In this document: positions 52,021 to 64,000 of the stretch, in pieces
How positions within the stretch are numbered: the stretch's first letter is position 1
Layout of the letters: each line of letters begins with the position of its first letter
NCBI GenBank assembly: GCA_037975125.1
Contig: CM075853.1
Coordinates: 55,764,091 to 55,828,090 of the forward strand
DNA length: 64,000 nucleotides
Origin: Latrodectus hesperus
Lineage: Eukaryota; Arthropoda; Arachnida; Araneae; Theridiidae
Reading direction: 5' to 3'
Translations under genes and position numbers: made by a program
Notes under the pieces: generated by a model
Database searches by the model: none
Told to the model about the DNA's origin: nothing
What the model saw: only the letters and a program-made list of their open reading frames with translations

Positions 52021-53848
52021 CTTAAAGAGAAGAATATGTATTTTAATTAATAATTCAAATTAGATAAATTTAACATATTTTTGAGTAAGATCTTATAAAT
52101 TTCATTCATTTAATAGTCACTTAGGTAAGTAAATTCGTGTATTAGATATTAGTGTTAAATAAACCAAAATGGGTTAATTAATGCATATATTCTAAGATGA
52201 GTACATAAAATAAAAAACTAATTAACATGAAAAATAAGCTGAATTTAAGTGAACTATTAAATCTTAATGAAATAAAATTATTTATGCAAGAATACTACAT
52301 TTTCTGACGTTTATAATTGGCATAAAATTAACTTCCTTTAATTCAAACGCATTCATGAAAGAAATAGCTTTTGCAGTTATCCTTATTTAATATTTCATGA
52401 ATATTTAGGATGTATGCAGAAATTTTAAACTTAAATAAAGTAGTAGTTTTGATGAAAAAAAAGATTACTCTCTTAGTAAAACAAGGCTTATTAAAGTAAA
52501 TGTATATTGACGTAGATGAAAAATGTATTTTAATCTAAACTATGTCCATTATTTTAAAAGTAGAGACATTATGGTATCTTCCACTCGGTCACATAATACT
52601 ATATAAATTTTAGCAATATTTCCAATTGTATCCATATTTAATTAAAGCATACTAAATTACTCTAATTTTAATACATATTAATCATAATACTAAATTTTAG
52701 TTTCGACTAAAATACGAACAACCAGCGAAGTTTTGTAAATCTCAAATAACAGCTCCCAAATGGGTTATACCATTTATTAACATTTTTATTAAAAAAGAAT
52801 TGGATACATACTACTGAGACAGAATAGGGTCATGACGTCTTAAAAACTGACATGAAATTTTAGAAATTGTTTTTCATACGCTATCAAACAACGTTTGTTC
52901 AATCATATCAATAAACATTGATTATTGATGTCCTAATGCTTACTACATGCTTTTTATAGTAGAGGATTATTCGGAATTTTAGATATCCTTTGTTGCAATA
53001 CTATTGATAGCATACATTTATGCTAAGTTCTTATGGTAGGTATGATAGGAGAGACATAAAATAGGTGTCGTGTTGACTGTTATAATGTCGTTATGCAATG
53101 TTAAATAAAATGGAAGTAAAATATTAAAAATCTCATGACTAAGTCTTTTCAGTTGTAATAAGATTAAAATTGTAGTTTTAAAAATGTATAATATTATTTT
53201 ATATTAAAATATTTATAAGTATTTTTCCATATTAAATTTAAATGTTTTTTAAATAAGACTGTATTAAATACGATAATATTAAATGGAATATATTTAAAGT
53301 CACAGGAGAATCAAAATATAAGTTCATGTAAATTATGTTACTGGGACGCTGATATTTAATGTATTTTTATTTCTTAGAATTGCTATTTTTTCTCCATCCT
53401 CTAATACTTTAATTCGTGATTTATATTTATTAGGATGCATTAACTAATTATTTAGTTATTGAAACATTGGCATAATTTTATATGAAAGTTTTTTATTTTT
53501 CCCTTAAATATTTTTATTTGAATGAAAAAAAATTAATAATTTAATGAAATTTTACTATTTGTACTCTAATGACTTGTAATGTTTTTGGAGAGATTTATTC
53601 TATTTATTCATCTATAAAAATCTAAATTTTTCACAAAATATAAATGCTTCAATTTGTTTTAGCATCATTCATAAAATTTAAAATTCCCTTATATTTGAAA
53701 TGGATAATTAATATAAATTTTGGGTTGCAAAATTAATAAAATGTTTCTTATGTATATCCATGTTTGAAAAAATAAGAACTACGTGTAGAAATTGATTATG
53801 CACGTAATATTTTTATTACACTCTAACTGTTGAAAAATCACTCTCTTT
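52021..53848. other. AT-rich spacer
   Basis: No supportable feature. Confidence 0.6.
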
Positions 53849-53950
53849 ATATTTCTTTCTTTCTCATTTCATTTCTTTCTATTATATTTCTTTCTTTCTC
53901 ATTTCATTTCTTTCTATTATATTTCTTTCTTTCTCATTTCATCTCATTTA
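53849..53950. repeat. 35-bp pyrimidine-rich minisatellite, about 2.8 copies
   Basis: Unit starting atatttctttctttctcatt; copies begin at 53849, 53884 and 53919. The first two are identical and the third diverges after 24 bases. Confidence 0.9.
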
Positions 53951-54060
53951 TTTCTTCATCTATTGAAATTATTTCGTTTGAATTGATAATAATTAATTTA
54001 AAAAATACTAGAAGTATGAGGTTCTATTATCAATTAATCATCAATAAAAAATAATCTTTA

Positions 54061-54063
<3 letters not shown>

Positions 54064-54136
<73 letters not shown>

Positions 54137-54157
54137 AGAGAGAGAAAGAGAGAGAAA
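54064..54157. repeat. (TA)n-(GA)n microsatellite
   Basis: TA array to about 54133, then a purine run of GA/GAAA units to 54157. Confidence 0.97.
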
Positions 54158-56870
54158 AGCTTATTTAGGAAATTTAAGTTTCAGATATTAATCAGTTTTA
54201 CCACCATGTAATGTTGAACACATAATAATTTTTTATCAGAAATGTCAATTTCAATGTTATTATCGACTCTTTAAAATGAAATATAAAATAATAATTCAAC
54301 TTCCATTAAGAAACTCATTAATAAAACTTAAACAAAAGTAATGATCTCTAAAAAAATTTATGAAAGAATTCTGCAATTCTCTTTCAGTGTTTTAAAGATT
54401 ATTAATTAAATCTTTTTAAAAAGTTAATTACTTTTCCAAGCTTATTTCTCAAAATAAAAAATATTCTTTTAGAATTCTTTCAAATGTATTCTCTACTTTA
54501 GAAAAATTAAGACTGCTCATTTTAATTTTTTCACAATTTTAAAAATGAAAAGTTTTATGTTATTTTAAAATAATTCTGTATCAAATATATCATTTTTTAA
54601 ATATGTTGCCCTATAATGTTTCTTTCAAAAAAAAAATCTAAAGAATATTCCATGCGTGTTATTTATTTTCGTTAAAAGCTGATCTTTAAAAAAATATAAA
54701 ATAATTAACCTTTTTTAAGTAATGCATTTTTTTATTACATTTGATTGTAAAATTAAAGTTTCATTTTTGTTTTTAATTATTTATTTTTAATGTAAATCAT
54801 AAAAGAAAATCTTACGAGTATTTTTGTGTAATGAGGCAAATACATTTTTTATAAAATAATCCGAATAAGTGATGATTACGACTTCTTTCGAAGAATGTTT
54901 TGCTCAGGTATTCATTAGTTTAATTTATTTGATAAATATTGACAAATGTTACCATATTACTGTGATTGTAAGATAAAATAAAGTGCAAATTAATTACATT
55001 TATTTATAACTATCATTCAAAAATTCATTCTAAAATATTGAGTTATAAATGTGTAAATTTTCATATTCAAGAATATAATTTTAATGTTTAGATCCATTAA
55101 GAATTTTTGTCATATATTTTAATGCATCAATATGTTTTATGATTTTACAATACATTATAACGTTCATGTAATAAAAAATTCTAACTATAAATATATGTAC
55201 TTAATTCACTAAAATTTTCTAATTTAAATGTTGAATGAGCATTCTGATAAAAAGATTAAGAATTGAAAAATACTGTATGTTATTACCATTTAGATACACA
55301 ACATAAATAAACCGTATACTTGAGATAAATTCAATGAAACGTATTAACTAGAAATTGTGTTTTATTATTTGAGTCATAACTTAAATTTTAATAATTTAAT
55401 ATCTACTCTACTTGCTACTGTGAGTTTAAAAGAAATCCATTCCTAAATGATGAGAATATAAGTGAAAGGGTGAAAATTCATAAAAATTAAATTGTAAGTA
55501 ATCGACAGCAATTCTCAATGCTTTTTATTTCTGGTTTATTTTCCTAATTGTTTGATGACATTTGTAAAATAGTTTATGATAATTCCTTTTTGATTTATGA
55601 TAATTCCAATTGAAGTAAGTCTAATGTTATTTTACCTCAATTGTATATGCAAAAGTTGTATTAAAGCTAAGAATAAGGATAAAAATACCAAAAATTCATT
55701 GCCGTTAATTTAATGAAAAAAATAATTCTAAAAATAAAAGTGTATTTGCAAAACTCATCTTCATTTTGATGATGATAAGAGTTTGTTACTTAAAGTTATT
55801 TGATTTTATTCGAGTACCTCTATTTCATCTTCAATTTATTTTTAGTTCAATCGAGAGATTGTAATCATTTTCTTTTCTTATAATGATCGTAGAATATAAT
55901 GATCTTTCAAACTTTCAAATGATTAATGAAAACTGGAGCTAATGCAGCACCACTGTCATTAATAGAATGTAATTTTTCTCAAATAGACGTTTGTATCATG
56001 ATTCCTGTAATTATCAATTTATGTTGCCATTATAGCAATTCTATATTTTGGAAATTTATTTTTCTAGCAGTAAAGACACAATCTACACTCATCATTTTGT
56101 AAATATATACACCATTTTTTAAATTGTTCTTTTTTAGCGAATTTCTTTCTTTGTGATAAGTTATTGATTACAAAATCAAACAAAGCATTTTTGCATTTTA
56201 ATTACGTGTATAGATTTTGAAAAAGAAATTATCTTCATGTTGAAACTAAATGTGAAGCTATTACTATTTAATCAAACCCCTCCATGAAAAAACTCGATTC
56301 TGTCAACTTACTTATATAAGTTTTGAGAAATATTTTTCTTTTCTTTAAGAGTTGTTCTTTTGCAATTGTAGGAAATTTCTTTGCTTTAAGAGATTTTTCG
56401 TTAATGAAACTAAATAAGTAAGTTTATTTTAAACAATTTTTATTTTACCATGAAAAGAATAATAATATAAATTAATTTAATTTCACAGATTTTAAAAATA
56501 AGAGCTTAATACAAGTTATAATTTTATAAAAAAAACTACTGATTCCTTTCATGAATCAGTGTAATTTTCATATAATGTTTCTAATTTTGTTATAATTTTA
56601 TATGTTACGAATATTTTATGAGAGTAAAACTAGTCTATATTTCTGTCATTGGGAGAGAACTTGAACTTTAATGGAATATAAAATAATTACTCAATAAATT
56701 TATTAAATTTCTTATTTACAGTAAATTTTAGTAAATTACTTAAAATCAATACATTTTTCTATCCTTTATTCTTCATTAAACCTATACCAGATCATATCTC
56801 TTGAATATAAATAATTCTTTTCTCAATCACAATAGCTATCATTATTTTATATATCATTCCTAAGATAAAA
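54158..56870. other. AT-rich spacer
   Basis: No supportable feature; may be the intergenic region 3' of the minus-strand gene ending near 56871. Confidence 0.55.
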
Positions 56871-56880
56871 TTTATTTATT
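56871..56880 (-). terminator. Poly(A) signal (AATAAATAAA)
   Basis: On the minus strand AATAAATAAA lies about 50 bases after the stop codon of the terminal exon at 56930. Overlapping canonical signals at a plausible distance. Confidence 0.5.
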
Positions 56881-56929
56881 TGCTACTTCAGTCTACAAAT
56901 CACATTACATGAGTTACATCAGCTTGGTT

Positions 56930-57091
56930 CTAATCTTTAAAACCATACACTTTATTTTGTTTGTAAGATAATTTAATAAACAAATTACTACAGCCAATTA
57001 TTTTAATTCTGCCATTCTTATCTGCTGGCAATATATTAGATAATTTATAGTTCTGACTGTAACTGATATCGGTAACTGCTTGTCTCAAAAT
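56930..57091 (-). CDS. Probable terminal coding exon of a minus-strand host gene
   Basis: On the minus strand a good acceptor (gattatttcag, ending at 57092) is followed by 53 codons and TAG (56930-56932). The only open frame is phase 0. It contains QAVTDISYSQNYKLSN, then LPADKNGRIKIIGCSNLF and KLSYKQNKVYGFKD, a balanced, protein-like composition unlike random AT-rich frames. A poly(A) signal follows within 60 bases. I do not recognise the protein family. Upstream parts are proposed at 57388-57423 and 59185-59260, whose phase-0 ends fit. The start codon remains unknown. Confidence 0.5.
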   Translation of the reverse strand: MLRQAVTDISYSQNYKLSNILPADKNGRIKIIGCSNLFIKLSYKQNKVYGFKD

Positions 57092-57387
57092 CTGAAATAA
57101 TCGAATACAATTTTTTAAATAATTAAAACTCTAAATCCTTTAAATGATTAATTTTTTAAGGTGCAATATATCTGTAAACTTTTACATTTCTGACTTAAAT
57201 TAAAAATATAAAATGTATCAAGATAAATATACTTTCATGTAAAGAAATATTTTTGGATGAAGTAAATTCAAAACATTTTTTAAAATAAATATTATATGTC
57301 AATTCTTTATCGTTAAATAAATTTAAAGAGAAGTGACAAACATCTTATATACCAGTTTGTTTTGCTCATTTCCGACAAAATGTTTAC

Positions 57388-57423
57388 CTTGAAACGGTTA
57401 ATCAAATTTGCATAATTGTTTTC
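57388..57423 (-). CDS. Possible 36-base internal exon of the same gene
   Basis: Minus strand: AG ending at 57424, then 12 codons reading ENNYANLINRFK, then donor AAG|GTAAAC (57387-57382). Phase 0 on both sides, so it would join in frame to the terminal exon. A stronger acceptor (gaatttcag) at 57444 would give a 56-base exon (57388-57443) closed in all frames. Which acceptor is real cannot be told from sequence. Confidence 0.3.
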
Positions 57424-57487
57424 CTTTTATTTAAGAGCTTATTCTGAAATTCATAAAAAAAGGATTGTTTGTACCAACTAATTACTG

Positions 57488-57603
<116 letters not shown>

Positions 57604-59178
57604 GTTTCGAAGATTAACCTAATTATGCTTAATATATTAAAACAATAAAATAAACATGGAGTTTACAAATGCAATATTTTAATTATTTATTATTTTGAAA
57701 TTATATAGTGAATTTCAAAATTAAAAGTATTTCTGAAATCAAAACTGATAAACTTTTTTTAAACCATTTCTCCTATCATACTCATTTTACTTGTATACCT
57801 TACTAATTTACATTGTTTAAAATTATATTTAAGTTCTTTATTTAACTTTAATTCTTTAAAAAGAAAAATCAAAAGTAAATAAAAATAATTCTGACAATAT
57901 ATCTAGGACAATATTGTCATCATAATCAGATTTTTTAATTGGTAAAGGTGCTTATGTAATGATGTTTATAAATGGTGTTTAAGTGTGTATATATATAAGA
58001 TATATCATTTACCCATTATTCGGTCAACTATTTACTATAACAGTAAAACCATTTACATTACTATAAAAGAATCAAGTGATCAAAATGTCAAAAGTGTCAT
58101 CAAATGCTTGAAATGTTAATCACTTTCTCCAAAAGGGAAAGGGACAAATATTCTAATTAACTATATTTTCATTAAAACAAATTGTTTGAATTTATTGTTA
58201 ATTCATACTTCAACTTTTCAGTCATAAATAAAAACATAAAATATGATTTTAAATATAATAAAGTATGTAAACACAAGAGTAGCTACTAAGCTGTTACATC
58301 TGACAGCATTCTTTACATGGAAATAGTTAACATGCTACACAACTAGTTTAAATAATAACAGTTGTTCCATATGAACATTTTTTCATAAGCGTTAATCAAC
58401 TATTTTCAGTACTGTATTTTCAAGTTTTAGATGCAAAAATATTTCTCTAAGAAATCCACAATGATTTTAATGGTTGACATGGTTATACGTAAAAACCATG
58501 TTATACATGCAATAAAATATTTTGTAATGTTTATGCATTGAAAAATTTTTCATTCCTTAAAACAGATCTTTGAAGAGTATACAATATTTAAAATCACGAA
58601 TCCTTATAAGACAAAATATTCCGTTCAGTAAAAATTGACTTAAAAATAATAGTAAATAAGAAAGCCTTTTAAAAATAAAATAATTAAAGTTCATAAGGAA
58701 TTCACACACAATTTATTGATCATAAAAGCTACAAGATCCAATATTAATTTATTGAAAATAAACATCTAAGGGCTTTCAAGTAGAATATTTTTAGAGTGTC
58801 ATTTATTTCATAAACTTGCTTCGTAAAAACACAATAAATGTAATAAATACGTTTAAGCCTTGTAGCAATCGAATTCGATTTTAAAAAAATTGAGCATTGA
58901 AAAATTTATTTTACTAATTGATTAAATATAACTAATATATAGAATGAAAAAATGCTTCTGTCCATGATTTATTTTTCTATTCCTCACACGGTAATGAAAT
59001 TATTCAAAAACATACAATGACAAACATTTTCCACTGTCTTTCTCTTGTTGTCATGTTATCAACAGTTTATGAAGTTTTCTTAACAAGTAATTAAATAATA
59101 TTTCAACATAAAAAATATATTATTCTTGCATCATTCATAACAATTCTATCCTGATATAAACAACAATAATAAATGCGT
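57604..59178. other. AT-rich sequence, probably intronic
   Basis: Lies between the proposed first exon and the short internal exon of the minus-strand gene. I found acceptor/donor pairs here (for example around 58015-58075) but all frames between them are closed. Confidence 0.45.
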
Positions 59179-59184
59179 ACTCAC

Positions 59185-59260
59185 CTTATATTTCTCTTTG
59201 CTCACAGACACAACATCGAATATTCCGCCATTTCACATTAATGGCTGACGCTGACTCAAC
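59185..59260 (-). other. Probable first exon with splice donor (minus strand)
   Basis: On the minus strand the stretch ends in the consensus donor AAATATAAG|GTGAGT (donor 59184-59179). An ATG inside AAATGGCGG opens a frame of nine codons only. Another frame, FDVVSVSKEKYK, is open to the donor in phase 0 and would fit the downstream exons, but it has an upstream stop and no ATG. The exon may therefore be 5' untranslated with a short upstream frame, or an exon is missing from my model. The 5' limit is approximate. Confidence 0.4.
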
Positions 59261-59282
59261 CATTTCGCAGTATCTGACGTCA
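59225..59282 (-). promoter_or_regulatory. Promoter-like motif cluster
   Basis: Within 58 bases: AAATGGCGG (59233-59225, minus strand, YY1-like, often at start sites of housekeeping genes), TGACTCA (59252-59258, AP-1-like) and the palindrome TGACGTCA (59275-59282, CRE-like). The patch is GC-richer than its surroundings. It fits a promoter for the minus-strand gene that starts here; function is inferred from known motif consensus. Confidence 0.4.
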
Positions 59283-59460
59283 TACTGTCACGCGGTATAC
59301 ACAATAAATGTGAAAATAAGATTTCTTTCTGAAAAATTGTTTTTAAGGGGTTTAAAAAGTAAGAAGTTAAAGGAAAATTAATTAACATCACAAAAAAACA
59401 GTTATTTGGAAAAAATAGTCTTTGATGATAAAATAAAAAATAGCGCTGCAACTAATTGTC
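59283..59460. other. AT-rich spacer between promoter-like patch and GC island
   Basis: Nothing recognisable. Confidence 0.5.
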
Positions 59461-59486
59461 TTAATTTTGCTAGCCAACAGCTTCAG

Positions 59487-59882
59487 GGCCAACAATGGCC
59501 AGAATCTATTGGCCCACCTCTTATCATCCAGCACCGGCCCGGTTTATTTTGACCTCTCACTCATCCGTGGCCGTAATGGCCGGAGCTGGGCCTTCAAACA
59601 ACCATCAGCGGCTTGCCGTGGCCAGCAGCGGCCCGGATGTTTGCCGGCAGTTTGTGTTTGCTGGGCTGCTGTCAGCCGTCTTGGCCAGCAGCGACCCGCA
59701 GCTATTTGGCCTCGTCGGCTCCATCAATTCATTGGTCGTCGTCATTGCTGCTGGGCCGGCAGTACGGGCCGCTGTTGGCCCAACGCCGGGTGGCCATCAA
59801 TACCATATTGGCCGCATGTGGCCCATGTAATTGCCAGTACGTGCCCATGTACGGTTACCCATCGGCCCTTTGCCGTTTGGCC
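59487..59882. repeat. GGCC-dense GC island of unknown origin
   Basis: About 400 bases of strongly GC-rich sequence in an AT-rich region, with sharp edges. I count 19 GGCC sites (59487, 59497, 59511, 59536, 59569, 59578, 59589, 59620, 59630, 59683, 59708, 59754, 59767, 59777, 59792, 59810, 59820, 59864, 59879). Many spacings are 9-15 bases. Recurrent contexts are ttggcc, gtggcc and cggccc with agcagcg between. Overlapping plus-strand frames are open through it only because GC-rich DNA lacks stops. A horizontally acquired or transposon-derived block is the likeliest explanation; family not recognised. Confidence 0.6.
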
Positions 59883-59924
59883 GACGATAGCCGCTTTCAC
59901 CAGGGCTGGTTATTATTATTTATT

Positions 59925-60425
59925 TCTATGAATTCATTTTTATGTCAATATTATATATTTTGTTAAAGTTAATATGGAAGTATTGGAAATCCATCAATAC
60001 TGAATATATTTTTGTGATTCTAAAAGACAATTGTTATCCATGTAATTGTCATATATCATTAAGTGCATTTTTAGTTCCTAATTATATAAAAATTAAAAAA
60101 ATACGAATTACTAACTCATATTTTAAATCATTTTTTTTGACAATGCTATCTAAATTTTGTAGTTTTATTTTAATAATCTAAATTTTATTTAAATAAATTT
60201 TATATTCTGTTTTTAAAATAATTTGTTATTGCAGAATATATTTATTTATAATTTTTTTAAAAAAATTCTTGTGTAAGCAAGTGTCAATTTATTGCTAGAA
60301 CTGAACTTGAAGGTATAAAAGAATTAAAGTTGTTTCATGATAATTTTATGGAATTATTTTAAAGCACACACAAACATATATTTTCTTTATATATAAATTA
60401 ATGTTTCATTTTCCAAATCATTTAA
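59925..60425. other. AT-rich spacer
   Basis: Nothing recognisable. Confidence 0.6.
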
Positions 60426-60628
60426 CTCCATGCAACAAGATGTTGAGAAAAATGATAAAAAGTATAAAGATTAACATTTTTATTACTTATAAAATTTAAC
60501 AAAACAAAAGCCATAGATAAGTGAAATGTCTCCAAGCAACAAGATGTTGAGAAAAAAATACAAAAGGATACAGATTAAGATTTTTATTACTTATAAAAAT
60601 TAACTAAAGCCATATATAAGTGAAATGT
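60426..60628. repeat. Imperfect tandem duplication, two units of about 100 bp
   Basis: Units 60426-60529 and 60530-60628 both start ctcca-gcaacaagatgttg and end ataagtgaaatgt, with small indels and substitutions between them. Confidence 0.85.
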
Positions 60629-60742
60629 CTAAATATAATGGAATGAACATTTTTATTTATGATAATACTGAAAATAAAAAAAGTATCTATTTTTATTTAC
60701 ATTTGAAAATAATTTTTGCAAATATTTTTTTAACATTTTTAA

Positions 60743-60748
60743 TTTATT
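60743..60748 (-). terminator. Poly(A) signal AATAAA
   Basis: Minus-strand AATAAA overlapping the TAA stop of the exon 60747-60840. Confidence 0.35.
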
Positions 60749-60840
60749 AAGTTTTTTTTTCTACTTTTGTGGTCCACCTTCCGAATTGGTATTCTGGAAC
60801 AAATTTCTCCTTTTGTGAATTTTCACTTTGTTGTAATACT
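60747..60840 (-). CDS. Probable terminal exon of a second minus-strand gene
   Basis: Minus strand: strong acceptor (ctgctttttttattttcag ending at 60841), then two open frames. One reads A|VLQQSENSQKEKFVPEYQFG and RWTTKVEKKT to TAA (60747-60749). The other reads AG|YYNKVKIHKRRNLFQNTNS and stops at TAG near 60762. The first looks more protein-like. AATAAA overlaps the stop. Upstream exons must lie to the right of 60850 but I could not identify them with confidence. Family not recognised. Confidence 0.4.
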
Positions 60841-60849
60841 CTGAAAATA

Positions 60850-61284
60850 AAAAAAAGCAGAATTGTTAAACTGATTCAATTTAGTTACAAAATTAGAAAC
60901 AGCTGGATGTTAATAACAGCCCAGGTAAAAAACAGAAAAAAATTTAGTTGATATGTTTATATAAATCAGGTGAAACTTCATGCATAACACTTATTTTCCC
61001 ATATTTAGGTATTATTTCACAATATTAATTATTTGAAAAAGGGAATCCAACATAACTATTTTTAAACTTACAATATTTTACAACTAAATTTACAATCAAA
61101 GCAAAACAAGCCAAGCACTTGAATAGGTTATGAATGCCTATAATAGTGTCAATTTTCATTCAGAATTAATAACTCATAAAAAAGATTACTAATACAATTC
61201 TTTTATGATGGAATCCTTTACTTAATTTTAGTTTTATCTCTTTATAAAAGGGGGAATGATTATTTGTAACATTATGTCCACAAT
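60850..61284. other. AT-rich sequence, possibly intron of the second minus-strand gene
   Basis: A hydrophobic minus-strand frame before a GTAAGT-like donor near 61075 was noted, but its phase does not fit the exon at 60840. Confidence 0.4.
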
Positions 61285-61425
61285 GAGCATGCTTGGGAAC
61301 TAAACACTGGGTGTTTGGCGTTATGCTGAGCACCTAATCGGGAGATGTGCTTCGCAGTCAAGGGGCTCTCGGTCAGGAAAACAGGCACAGTAGGGCTTGG
61401 CCCACGTGCCAGAGTTTAGTTTTCA
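61285..61425. other. GC-richer unclassified patch
   Basis: About 140 bases of balanced composition (gggaactaaacactgggtgt ... cttggcccacgtgcc) directly before a (TA)n tract. No tRNA boxes, no inverted termini and no domain. It may be a SINE or transposon fragment. Confidence 0.3.
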
Positions 61426-61447
61426 GTTTATATTCATATTGTGATAT

Positions 61448-63286
<1,839 letters not shown>

Positions 63287-63396
63287 TCATTTCCAAAAAG
63301 AAAGACTTGTTTTTGTATGTAGACCATTATAATAGCAGCATTTTAAAGTAACTGGTTTTGCAACTTCTGTAGCACGACATCTGTGAGTACACAGTT
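63287..63396 (-). CDS. Weak candidate exon
   Basis: Minus strand: acceptor gatatttttttatag ending at 63397, then a frame of 35 codons (CTHRCRATEVAKPVTLKCCY ...) to TGA at 63287-63289. The other frames are also partly open, so the frame is not settled. It could belong to the same gene as the exon at 60747-60840. No family recognised. Confidence 0.2.
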
Positions 63397-63460
63397 CTAT
63401 AAAAAAATATCTATTAGCTCCAAATGAAAGTTAATTTGACATAAAAGGTTTTGCCTTTAC

Positions 63461-63500
63461 ATATGCAGAAGATAAAATATGCTCAATCTGGCTATGTTGG
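63461..63500 (-). CDS. Weak candidate exon with strong acceptor
   Basis: Minus strand: pyrimidine tract cctttccttttcctctatag ending at 63501, 40 bases (QHSQIEHILSSAY in one frame) and donor-like GTAAAG (63460-63455). Joining it in frame to 63396 gives a different reading from the one listed there, so the two models conflict. Confidence 0.18.
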
Positions 63501-64000
63501 CTATAGAGGAAAAGGAAAGGTCTTAAAACTTAAAATTGATTAATTACATGAGAATATATATAAAGGCCACTTTCCAGTATAATATAATTATACCAAATGT
63601 TATTAATAAAAAAATTTCTATAACAAATTCAAGTTTTACAAGAAGACAGAAAATGGATAAAACGTATAAATAAAGAAGACCTAACTATTTCCTTTATGTA
63701 ATTTGGCAATATTATTTTCTTTTCTAAGTTTTGATTTCATAATCATTTGCAATCCGTAAACAGCTGATCCATCATGTAGAACAGTTGTAAAACACATCTA
63801 ACATGTTAATGAATGAAATATCAATTTTAAAATATTAAATGCTTAACTGATAAATAAGATTAAACTTAAATTACATTCTTTCTCTAATAAATTGATTAAA
63901 TTATTCTCAAGATGGATATCACAAAACTTTACCTCTTTGATAACAAGTGGTGTTTTGAATAATTTCGACCAATATCTGGGCTTTAAGTTTAATCTTTAAG
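63501..64000. other. AT-rich right end of window
   Basis: Nothing recognisable. Confidence 0.6.

Noticed and set aside
59467..59966. Three overlapping plus-strand open frames in the GGCC island
   Set aside because: All are open because GC-rich sequence lacks stop codons; no domain, and repeated alanine/proline/tryptophan reflects the GGCC motif.

Overview
This is an AT-rich (roughly three quarters A+T) piece of a eukaryotic nuclear genome. It has introns-and-spacer style sequence, many long (TA)n microsatellites, and arthropod-type mobile elements: two Tc1/mariner-superfamily DNA transposons in good shape, two decayed Tc1-like remnants, a Ty3/gypsy LTR retrotransposon, an RNase-H-bearing LINE and a tRNA-derived SINE-like piece. 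The mix and the transposase motifs look most like an arthropod, perhaps an arachnid such as a spider. That assignment is inference, not proof. There is no sign of bacterial gene organisation.

Layout. 1-1053: 5' part of a decayed Tc1-like element on the minus strand, split by a compound microsatellite. 1054-13623: AT-rich spacer with (TA)n tracts, one purine-rich segment (about 4371-5110) and two weak exon candidates. 13624-15136: a (TA)n tract split by a mariner-like element (13853-15038, 135-bp-class inverted repeats, TA duplication). 15183-16713: a full-length but disabled Tc1 (DD34E) element on the minus strand. 16716-26552: AT-rich spacer. 26553-27222: microsatellites and a SINE-like tRNA-derived segment. 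27221-32644: a 5.4-kb Ty3/gypsy element with 290-bp LTRs that differ at one base, while pol carries two nonsense codons and two frameshifts. 32970-35420: a 5'-truncated LINE on the minus strand with an 11-bp target-site duplication and a long intact RT/RNase H frame. 35432-46640: AT-rich spacer with two long (TA)n tracts and a perfect hairpin. 46640-47457: second decayed Tc1-like copy. 47458-56870: AT-rich spacer with one exon candidate. 56871-59300: probable small multi-exon host gene on the minus strand (promoter-like first exon, short internal exon, terminal exon and poly(A) signal). 59487-59882: a GGCC-dense GC island unlike anything around it. 60426-60628: tandem duplication. 60743-60840: terminal exon of a probable second minus-strand gene. 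61285-64000: GC-richer unclassified patch, another (TA)n tract and AT-rich spacer with weak exon candidates.

How it fits together. Almost all recognisable coding sequence belongs to transposable elements. The (TA)n tracts act as landing sites for at least two of them: the mariner element has split one tract and the Ty3 element sits inside another. Host coding content is sparse and was inferred only from splice-site, reading-frame and poly(A) patterns at the right end. Those calls need transcript evidence. I did not find a convincing new biological system; the observations most worth a second look are the GGCC island, the near-identical LTRs around a broken pol, the LINE whose frame starts in flanking DNA, and the long perfect hairpins.
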